From JBBDXA01 sp040902585 (GTDB lineage Bacteria > Planctomycetota > Phycisphaerae > Phycisphaerales > Phycisphaeraceae), in the NCBI GenBank assembly GCA_040902585.1, contig JBBDXA010000091.1, positions 1-36,363 on the forward strand: a DNA stretch of 36,363 nt. The letters are read 5' to 3'. Positions 29,908 to 36,363 of the stretch are shown here, piece by piece. Under the pieces are notes generated by a model. It did no database searches. It saw nothing but the letters and a program-made list of their open reading frames with translations, and was not told the origin of the DNA. Both the position numbers and the translations under genes were made by a program. Every line of letters starts with the position of its first letter. Position 1 is the first letter of the stretch.

Positions 29908-32817
29908 ATGGACGAACGTACGATGCGAACTTCACGCAGGCAGCGGTGGGGCGGTCGGGGGCAACCCCCGGCTTCCGCCGGGGGCTATTGGCGGCGTGGT
30001 GTTCGTTTCATGCTAATGCTTGCGATCATCTCCTGGACGACCGCCTCGCTCGAAGCCGCCGACAAAGTCGATTACGTCACACAGATCAAACCGATCTTCA
30101 CCCATCATTGCAGCATGTGTCACGGCGCGGTGAAGCAGAAGGGCGGCATCCGCGTCGATGCAGGCGTGCTGATTCACAAGGGCACGGACGATGGCGCGAT
30201 CATCGCCCCCGGCAAGGCGGATGAAAGTCTCCTGCTCCGCGCGGTCATCGGCGCTGAGGGCGTCGAGAAGATGCCCAAGGATGGCAAGCCGCTGAGCGCA
30301 GAGCAGATCGCCTTGCTCAAACGATGGATCAACGAAGGTGCGGCTTATCCGAAGGAAGAAATCATCCCGCTCGACCCGGCGAAGCACTGGGCCTTCAACG
30401 TGCCGATGAAGAGCGAGCTGCCGAAGGTGAAGGATGAGGCGTGGTCGAAGAATCCGATCGATGCCTTCATCGCGGCCCAGCACGAGAAGCAAGGCCTCAC
30501 GCCGCTGGAGGAAGCGGAGCCCAATGTCTGGCTGCGTCGCGTGTATCTCGATCTCATCGGCCTGCCGCCGACGGAGGCGGAGACGGCGGCGTTTGTGAAG
30601 GAGTGCGGAGAGGGCCAAGGGCCAGGGGCCAAGGGCCAAGGGAGCAATCCGCAATCCACAATCCGCAATCCGCAATCAGCCTACGACCGCGTCGTCGAGA
30701 AACTCCTCGCCTCCCCGCGCTACGGCGAACGCTGGGGCCGGCATTGGATGGACATCTGGCGCTACAGCGACTGGTACGGCTACCAGAAGGAACTGCGCAA
30801 CAGCCAGAAACACATCTGGCGCTGGCGCGACTGGATCATCGAGTCGCTCAACGCGGACAAGCCTTACGATCGCATGATTGTCGAAATGCTCGCAGCCGAT
30901 GAAGCCGCCCCGACCGATCAGGATGCCCTCCGCGCCACAGGCTTCCTCACCCGCAACTATTACAAGTTCAACCGCCACGTCTGGCTCGACTCGACCGTCG
31001 AGCACACCGGCAAAGCGTTCCTCGGCCTGACCCTCAACTGCGCCCGTTGTCACGATCACATGTACGACCCTGTCTCGCAGGAAGAGTATTACAAGTTCCG
31101 CGCCATCTTCGAGCCTTATCAGGTGCGCTACGACCGCGTGCCTGGCGGCGGTAATGATGCGGAGAAGAACGGCCTGAGCCGGGCGTACGATGCGGAGCTG
31201 AATGCGAAGACGTTTCTGTTCGAGCGCGGCAATGACAAGATGCCGCGCGAGGAGTTGGTGATTACGCCGGGGGTGCCGAAGGTGTTCGTGACCGCGGCGC
31301 GTGACATGTCCATCGCCCAAGTTGATTTACCTGCCGAGGCGTATTATCCCGGCATGCAACCTCTCATCCGCGAGAGCGCTCTGGCCGCCGCGGAGAAAGA
31401 ATGGAAGTCCCGTCTGGCGGCGGTTGAGAAGACGGAGCAACCCGGCGAACTGCTTCAGAAACAGGCCGACGCAGCCGAGGCGGAACTCAACGCGCTCAAG
31501 GCCCGGATTGCGGCCGATGATGCCAGGTTCGCCGCGCCTCCTTCCGCCGATGCGGGCAACCTTGCGAAGGAAGCTGCTCGCCTGTCACGCCAAGCCAAAG
31601 TGGTGGCCGCTGAGGCAGCCGAAGTCGAAGCACGCCAGCAGGTAGCCGCAACCGAACAAGCGCTCGCCAACGATGAAAAGAAGAATGCAAAGCCCGTGGA
31701 CGACGCAAAGAAGAAACTCGATGCCGCCCAGAAGGAACTCGTGAAGGCCCGTGATACCTTGCAGAAGACGGACGATCAGTACGCTGCGTTGTCGGCAATT
31801 TATCCCGCCACCAGCACCGGCCGCCGCCACGCCCTTGCTCAGTGGATCACTTCAAAGAAGAACCCGCTCACCGCGCGCGTCGTCGTGAATCACATCTGGT
31901 TGCGACACTTCGGCAGCCCGCTTGTTTCCACCGTCTTCGACTTCGGATTAAGCGGCAAGCCGCCGACGCATCCGCAGCTTCTCGACTGGCTCGCTGTCGA
32001 ACTCATGGAGCACAACTGGAGTCACAAGCACATTCATCGTCTCATCGTCACCAGCCGCGCCTACCGCATGGCATCGAATGGAGTCCCATATGGAGCACCA
32101 TCCCGGCAGGGTGGTGCCCGGGCGACAGGTAACGCTGAGGCACCGCCCTTCCGGGACGGTGCTCCAGCCAATCCGCAATCCGCGATCCGCGATCCGCAAT
32201 CAATCGACCCCGACAACACCTGGCTCTGGCGCATGAACAGCCGCCGCATGGAAGCCGAGATCGTCCGCGACAGCGTCATCCACCTCGCCGGTCGCCTCGA
32301 CACCACGATGGCCGGCCCCGAGCTCGACGAGAACGCCGGCCTCACCACTTATCGCCGCAGCATCTACTACCGCCACGCCATGGAAAAGCAGATGGTGTTC
32401 CTGGAAATGTTCGATGGCGCCAGCCCGACGGAGTGCTACCGCCGGGCGGAGACGATCGCCCCGCAACAGGCGCTGGCGATGGTGAACAGCTCGCTGTCAG
32501 TGGACATGGCGCGGCTGATCGCGCGCGACCTTGCTGCGAAGGTCGATGCGAAGCCCGATGACGAAACGAGCAACGCAAGGTTCGTCACCGCGGCGTTCGC
32601 GCGCATTCTCAGCCGCGCGCCGAGCGAACAGGAACGCGCGGCCTGTCTCGCTTTCCTCCTTGAACAAACGCGAATCCTCCCCGGCAATGCCAGCGCGAAG
32701 GATGCGAACGAAACGAAGCCCGGCCAGATCAAGCCCTCCTCCGTGCCGAGCCTGCGGGCAATGGAGAATTTCGTGCATGTGCTGCTGAATCATCATGAGT
32801 TCGTCACGATACGGTGA
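29908..32817 (+). CDS. PSCyt1/DUF1549/DUF1553 surface cytochrome-like protein
   Basis: About 969 residues from the ATG at 29908. ATG 29923 and 30010 are alternatives, the last giving a short signal sequence (MLMLAIISWTTASLEAAD); the frame is also open to a TTG at 29872. The N-terminus carries one haem-type motif (CSMCH, PSCyt1 domain). DUF1549 follows (NPIDAFIAAQ, WLRRVYLDLIGLPPT, YGERWGRHWMDIWRYSDW). A coiled coil rich in Ala, Lys and Glu spans about 31380-31790. DUF1553 completes the protein (GRRHALAQWIT, RVVVNHIWLRHFG, DFGLSGKPPTHPQLLDWLA, MNSRRMEAEIVRDSVI). These planctomycete proteins are of unknown function, probably at the cell surface. Three repeat insertions interrupt it in frame (29965-29984, 30612-30679, 32092-32203). 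The DUF1501 gene follows after 4 bases. Confidence 0.9.
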   Translation: MDERTMRTSRRQRWGGRGQPPASAGGYWRRGVRFMLMLAIISWTTASLEAADKVDYVTQIKPIFTHHCSMCHGAVKQKGGIRVDAGVLIHKGTDDGAIIAPGKADESLLLRAVIGAEGVEKMPKDGKPLSAEQIALLKRWINEGAAYPKEEIIPLDPAKHWAFNVPMKSELPKVKDEAWSKNPIDAFIAAQHEKQGLTPLEEAEPNVWLRRVYLDLIGLPPTEAETAAFVKECGEGQGPGAKGQGSNPQSTIRNPQSAYDRVVEKLLASPRYGERWGRHWMDIWRYSDWYGYQKELRNSQKHIWRWRDWIIESLNADKPYDRMIVEMLAADEAAPTDQDALRATGFLTRNYYKFNRHVWLDSTVEHTGKAFLGLTLNCARCHDHMYDPVSQEEYYKFRAIFEPYQVRYDRVPGGGNDAEKNGLSRAYDAELNAKTFLFERGNDKMPREELVITPGVPKVFVTAARDMSIAQVDLPAEAYYPGMQPLIRESALAAAEKEWKSRLAAVEKTEQPGELLQKQADAAEAELNALKARIAADDARFAAPPSADAGNLAKEAARLSRQAKVVAAEAAEVEARQQVAATEQALANDEKKNAKPVDDAKKKLDAAQKELVKARDTLQKTDDQYAALSAIYPATSTGRRHALAQWITSKKNPLTARVVVNHIWLRHFGSPLVSTVFDFGLSGKPPTHPQLLDWLAVELMEHNWSHKHIHRLIVTSRAYRMASNGVPYGAPSRQGGARATGNAEAPPFRDGAPANPQSAIRDPQSIDPDNTWLWRMNSRRMEAEIVRDSVIHLAGRLDTTMAGPELDENAGLTTYRRSIYYRHAMEKQMVFLEMFDGASPTECYRRAETIAPQQALAMVNSSLSVDMARLIARDLAAKVDAKPDDETSNARFVTAAFARILSRAPSEQERAACLAFLLEQTRILPGNASAKDANETKPGQIKPSSVPSLRAMENFVHVLLNHHEFVTIR
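29965..29984. repeat. Perfect palindrome near the start of the PSCyt1 gene
   Basis: CCCCCGGC (29965-29972) and GCCGGGGG (29977-29984) around TTCC. It encodes PPASAGG within the basic region before the signal helix. Whether it is translated depends on the true start codon (29908/29923 or 30010). Confidence 0.7.
30612..30679. repeat. Double heptamer array in the PSCyt1/DUF1549 gene
   Basis: Four GGGCCAA/GGGCCAG units (30612-30639) are followed by five CAATCCG-like units (30645-30679), both with a strict 7-bp period. They encode GQGPGAKGQGSNPQSTIRNP between two DUF1549 blocks. It is the same pair of unit sequences as in miaA. Confidence 0.92.
32092..32203. repeat. Inverted repeat plus heptamer array in the DUF1553 region
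   Basis: Arms at 32092-32118 and 32139-32165 are 27 bp with 3 mismatches. Five CAATCCG-like units follow directly (32169-32203). The insertion adds about 40 residues (GVPYGAPSRQGGARATG... to NPQSAIRDPQSI) between SRAYRMAS and DPDNTWLWRMN, which are adjacent in typical DUF1553 proteins. Two element types appear to be stacked at one site. Confidence 0.9.
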
Positions 32818-32821
32818 TGCT

Positions 32822-34309
32822 ATGAACCATCAGAATTCCCGCCGCGCCTTCCTCGCCGACATCGGCATGGGCTTCACCGGCCTTGCCGCTGGCGCGATGC
32901 TGTTTCGTGATGGCGTATCACGTTCACTGGCATCGACGGAATCCGGCGTCACAGACGCCGGCTCGCTCGGCCTGCCCCATCACCTTCCGCGCGCCAAGCG
33001 CGTCATCTGGCTCTTCATGTCCGGCGGCACCAGTCACATGGAAAGCTTCGATCCCAAGCCGGCCCTTTCGAAATACGCCGGCAAGGAAATTAAAGAGACG
33101 CCGTTCGCTTCCGCTCTTGAATCTCCGCTGACAAAAGAGAACGTGCGCATCGTCGTGCCCAACGATGCCAACGGTCACATCTGGCACAAGCTCTATCCGC
33201 TTCAGGTCGGTTTCAAGAAGCGCGGGCACAGCGGCATCGAAGTCAGCGACTGGTGGCCGCACGTTGGCAGCGTCATCGATGAGATCGCCGTCGTGCGCTC
33301 CATGTGGACCACCGACAACAATCACGGCGCACAGCTTCAGTTTCACACCGGCCGCCATCGCCTCGACGGTTTCTACCCGACCATCGGCGCCTGGACGCAC
33401 TACGGCCTGGGCGCGATCAACGAAAATCTCCCGAGCTTCGTCGTCCTCGGCACGCCCATCGCCGACTGCTGCGGCGGCAACGAAGGCCACGGCGGCGATT
33501 ACCTGGGCCCCGAACACAACGGCATTCGTCTTAATGTCGATCCGAAGAATCCATTGCCCTTCGCTTCGCCTCCTGTCGCCAGCGGCGTCACACCTGACGA
33601 ACAGAAAAGCAAGTTCGATCTGCTCAACAAGCTCAACAAACTCGGCGGCATCGAATACCCCGATGACCCGGCCCTCACCGCCCGCATCAAGTCCTACGAG
33701 CTCGCCTACCGCATGCAGACGGCGGTCCCTGAAACCATGCGCTTCAGCGAAGAGAGCGATGCCACGCAGGAGCTCTACGGCCTGAATGAAAAGCCCACGC
33801 AGGACTTCGGCAGACTGTGCCTGGCCGCGCGCAGACTCGTCGAGCGCGGCGTGCGCTTCGTGCAGGTGTTTCACGGCTCCAACGGCGGCGCGGGCGCGTG
33901 GGACTCGCACGCCAAGCTCAAGGACAATCACTCCAAGCTCTGCGGACAGGTGGATAAGCCCATCGCAGGCCTCATCAAAGACTTGAAACAGCGCGGCATG
34001 CTCGATGACACGCTCGTGGTCTGGGGCACCGAGTTTGGCCGAACACCCGGTGCTCAGAACAGCGACGGGCGCGATCATCATCCTTACGGTTTCTCCATCT
34101 GGCTCGCAGGCGGCGGCGTGAAGGGCGGCATCGTCCACGGCGCGACGGATGAACTCGGTTTTCATGCCGTCGAAAATCGCCACTACATCACCGACCTGCA
34201 CGCGACAGTCCTGCATCAACTCGGCCTCGACTCGCGCAGGCTCAACGTCCCCGGCCGCAAGCGACTTGAAATCGACTACGGCCAGGTGATTAAAGGAATT
34301 CTCACGTAG
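32822..34309 (+). CDS. DUF1501 family Tat-exported protein, operon partner of the DUF1553 gene
   Basis: The 495-residue protein begins with a twin-arginine signal (NSRRAFLADIGMGFTGLAAGAML, RR at residues 7-8). Family blocks follow: VIWLFMSGGTSHMESFDPKP, VVRSMWTTDNNH, FVVLGTPIADCCGGNEGHGG, RRLVERGVRFVQVFHG, LDDTLVVWGTEFGRTPG, DGRDHHPYGFSIWLAGGGVKGG and a C-terminal DLHATVLHQLGLD. The ATG at 32822 is 4 bases after the upstream stop, so the two genes are co-transcribed and probably coupled. An ATG at 32795 lies inside the upstream gene and gives a less typical N-terminus. DUF1501 proteins almost always accompany DUF1549/DUF1553 partners in planctomycetes; the joint role is unknown. No repeat insertion is seen in it. 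Confidence 0.92.
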   Translation: MNHQNSRRAFLADIGMGFTGLAAGAMLFRDGVSRSLASTESGVTDAGSLGLPHHLPRAKRVIWLFMSGGTSHMESFDPKPALSKYAGKEIKETPFASALESPLTKENVRIVVPNDANGHIWHKLYPLQVGFKKRGHSGIEVSDWWPHVGSVIDEIAVVRSMWTTDNNHGAQLQFHTGRHRLDGFYPTIGAWTHYGLGAINENLPSFVVLGTPIADCCGGNEGHGGDYLGPEHNGIRLNVDPKNPLPFASPPVASGVTPDEQKSKFDLLNKLNKLGGIEYPDDPALTARIKSYELAYRMQTAVPETMRFSEESDATQELYGLNEKPTQDFGRLCLAARRLVERGVRFVQVFHGSNGGAGAWDSHAKLKDNHSKLCGQVDKPIAGLIKDLKQRGMLDDTLVVWGTEFGRTPGAQNSDGRDHHPYGFSIWLAGGGVKGGIVHGATDELGFHAVENRHYITDLHATVLHQLGLDSRRLNVPGRKRLEIDYGQVIKGILT

Positions 34310-34404
34310 TCATTTCGCTCATCTGAGCTAGGATTGATGAAGCTGCCTTTTCCCGCCGCGACTTCGTGATACTCTTGCCCTGATTCGATCAATTGTTCTT
34401 GACC

Positions 34405-36363
34405 ATGACCCGCATGCCTTCACTGATTCCCCTATTCCTGCTCGCCTTCTTCGCATGGGCGGACCTTGCCGTTGCTGCCGAGCCTCCAACTTTGTCGCCT
34501 GAGAAGGAGATCCGCGCGTTCTTCGATCAGCACTGCATCAAGTGCCACGGCCCGAAGGTGCAGAAGAGTGACTTTCGCCTCGACACGCTGGCGGTGCCTT
34601 CCAATTCGGATGATGCCCGCAAGCAGTGGACCGCGGTCGCCGAGGCAATCGAAGTGGGCGACATGCCGCCGAAGAAGGAAGCGCGACCGGATAAGACGGC
34701 AGCCGCGACCGTCGTGCGTTCGATCTACGCCTGGTCCGCAGCGAGCGTGAAGTCACGGCCGCTCGGGCTTCGCAGGCTCAACCGCGTCGAGTATGAAAAC
34801 ACGGTGCGCGATCTGCTCGGCGTCGAAACCGAACTGGCCGAGCTCCTTCCCGAAGACGGCAGCGTGCAGGGGTTCGACAATGTCGCGGATGGTTTGAGTA
34901 TTTCCACGGTGCTGATGGAGCGTTACCTCGAGGCCGCCGACGCAGCCTTCGAGAGCACCATCCGTCGGATCAAGCCGTTGCCCGCCGCGACCCGCCGGGT
35001 GGACTTGATGACCGTGGGCGAGAATGTCGCTTCCGTCAAGCAGAAGCGCGGCGGCACAATCGAAATCGAAAATTCCTTCGTGAAGTTCACGCCCGGCTGG
35101 CCTCCCGTGCGCATGGATGATGTGCATCCGATCGAGGACGGCGTCTATCGCTGTCGCCTCGCGGTCTGGCCTCATGAGCCCAGCGGGCGCACGCTGGAAG
35201 TGGCGGTTTACGTCGGGCCGCTGTTCGGGCCCGGCAAGCGGCGGTTCGCGGGTATGTTTGATGTGACCGGCTCGCCCGACAAACCGCGCGTGATCGAGTT
35301 CACCGCTTTCATGAATGAGAACGACGCGATGCACGTCGTGCCCTGGGTCTACCCCGAGCACATCACCTATCGCGACAAGGACAAGGAGCCGCGCCCGGGC
35401 ATCGCCATCGCCTGGGCCGAAACGCATGGCCCGCTCGATCAGAGTTTTCCCAGCGTCGCGCAGAAACGACTCTTGGGCGATCTGCCCATGGTCGAAGGCG
35501 AGCCGATCTGGATGCGCCATCGCAAAGGCATGAAGCTGCATGTGGTCAACTCGGCGAATCCCAAGGCCGATGCCGAGCGGATTCTCAAGGCCTTCATCCC
35601 TCGCGCGTTTCGCCGGCCTGTGTCGCCCGAGGCGATCGCACCTTATGTGAAGCTCACGCTCGATCGCCTCGATGAAGGCCGTACGTTTGAACAGGCGATG
35701 CGGGCGGGGATCACGGCTGTTCTCTGTTCGCCGCACTTCCTGCTGCTGAACCAGGACACGAAGGTGGATGACTACACGCTCGCCTCGCGGCTGAGTTACT
35801 TCCTGTGGTCGTCCATGCCGGATGATGAGCTATTGAAGCTCGCCGCTGACGGGAAGCTTCGCGATCGCAAAGTGCTGCACGAGCAGGTCGAACGGATGAT
35901 CAACGATCCTCGCATCGATCGCTTCGTGACGAACTTCACCGGCCAGTGGCTGGATCTGCGCGACATCGAATTCACCACGCCTGACGCGAAGCTTTACCCC
36001 GAGTTCGATCCGCTGCTCCAGGAATCGATGCTCGGCGAAACGCGCGGCTTCTTCAGGCACCTGCTCCAGAACGACCTGAGCGTGATCAACTTCATCGACT
36101 CGGATTTCACCGTGCTCAATGAACGCCTGGCGAATCACTACGGCATCGACGGCGTCAAGGGCCACGAGAAGTTCCGCGTGGTGAAGCTGCCTGCCGACAG
36201 CATTCGCGGCGGCATCCTGACCCATGCGAGCGTGCTGAAGGTGACCGCCAACGGCACGAGCACATCGCCCATTCTGCGCGGCGTGTGGGTGCTGGAGAAC
36301 ATTCTCGGCCAGCCCGCGCCGCCGCCGCCGCCGGGCGTGCCCGCGGTGGAGCCGGACATTTGT
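34405..36363 (+). CDS. DUF1587/DUF1592/DUF1588 cytochrome-like protein, truncated by window end
   Basis: An open frame of 653 codons runs to the last base, so the C-terminus (expected DUF1585) lies outside. A signal peptide (residues 1-25, LIPLFLLAFFAWADLAVAA) precedes one haem-type motif, CIKCH (C44, C47, H48), in a planctomycete cytochrome C domain with WTAVAEAIEVGDMPPKKEA. DUF1587 follows (RPLGLRRLNRVEYENTVRDLLG), then a beta-rich insert, DUF1595-like FIPRAFRRPVSPEAIAPYV, DUF1592 (LASRLSYFLWSSMPDDELL, FTGQWLDLRDIE) and the start of DUF1588 (RGGILTHASVLKVTANGTSTSPILRGVWVLENILG). Homologues usually pair with a DUF1552 gene just downstream, which would be beyond the window. The ATG at 34405 or 34414 fits the signal peptide. 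The 95-bp gap before it may hold its own promoter. Function unknown; exported. Confidence 0.9.
   Translation, partial: MTRMPSLIPLFLLAFFAWADLAVAAEPPTLSPEKEIRAFFDQHCIKCHGPKVQKSDFRLDTLAVPSNSDDARKQWTAVAEAIEVGDMPPKKEARPDKTAAATVVRSIYAWSAASVKSRPLGLRRLNRVEYENTVRDLLGVETELAELLPEDGSVQGFDNVADGLSISTVLMERYLEAADAAFESTIRRIKPLPAATRRVDLMTVGENVASVKQKRGGTIEIENSFVKFTPGWPPVRMDDVHPIEDGVYRCRLAVWPHEPSGRTLEVAVYVGPLFGPGKRRFAGMFDVTGSPDKPRVIEFTAFMNENDAMHVVPWVYPEHITYRDKDKEPRPGIAIAWAETHGPLDQSFPSVAQKRLLGDLPMVEGEPIWMRHRKGMKLHVVNSANPKADAERILKAFIPRAFRRPVSPEAIAPYVKLTLDRLDEGRTFEQAMRAGITAVLCSPHFLLLNQDTKVDDYTLASRLSYFLWSSMPDDELLKLAADGKLRDRKVLHEQVERMINDPRIDRFVTNFTGQWLDLRDIEFTTPDAKLYPEFDPLLQESMLGETRGFFRHLLQNDLSVINFIDSDFTVLNERLANHYGIDGVKGHEKFRVVKLPADSIRGGILTHASVLKVTANGTSTSPILRGVWVLENILGQPAPPPPPGVPAVEPDIC

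Noticed and set aside
32924..34219. 431-codon minus-strand frame opposite the DUF1501 gene
   Set aside because: Shadow frame; the sense strand has a Tat signal and complete DUF1501 motifs.

Overview
The window looks like chromosomal DNA of a planctomycete (Planctomycetota). Evidence is the GC-rich sequence, the paired PSCyt1/DUF1549/DUF1553 and DUF1501 surface proteins, a DUF1587/1592/1588 cytochrome, several type II pseudopilins, a PEP-CTERM protein and a giant alpha-2-macroglobulin-like protein. The pseudopilin N-terminus (RRAFTLIELLVVISIIALL) resembles those of Phycisphaerae more than Pirellulales; that placement is inference.

Layout. 1-4012: nadB (+), a Tat-exported DUF1501 protein (+) and an HPF/RaiA-like ribosome protein (+). 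4147-6567: a compact unit with a strong promoter, a perfect 11-4-11 palindrome that looks like a Zur/Fur operator, a His-rich exported protein, a pseudopilin and a PEP-CTERM protein, closed by a hairpin terminator. This is a candidate zinc-responsive surface operon. 6626-11100: accessory genes, namely a membrane-anchored unknown (-), a Tat-exported TIM-barrel isomerase-like protein (+), an unknown membrane protein (+), a pseudopilin (-), an unknown Cys-rich protein (-) and an inverted relic of part of the latter. 11257-14282: a defence/toxin-antitoxin island. It holds an AbiEi/AbiEii-like pair, whose AbiEi carries an N-terminal PD-(D/E)XK-like motif set, then an ART-like toxin candidate with a small partner. 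The latter pair sits between two near-identical copies of the 3' end of acnA. 14282-21291: housekeeping genes acnA (-), miaA (+) and topA (+). 21437-29662: an 8.2-kb gene (-) for a 2741-residue TPR/alpha-2-macroglobulin-like protein. 29908-36363: a PSCyt1/DUF1549/DUF1553 gene, its DUF1501 partner, and a third cytochrome gene that runs off the window.

The most unusual property is repeated insertion of small repeat elements into coding sequence without breaking the frame. nadB, acnA, miaA, topA and the DUF1549/DUF1553 gene (three times) carry palindromes or tandem arrays of 4-5 units of 7 or 8 bp. A five-unit array of a CAATCCG-like heptamer recurs three times, in miaA and twice in the DUF1553 gene. 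The resulting peptides are low-complexity and make the housekeeping enzymes longer than their families.

Functions are assigned from recognised motifs and remembered family features; no database search was possible. Start codons were chosen from Shine-Dalgarno-like sequences, signal peptides and -10 elements, and are noted where uncertain.
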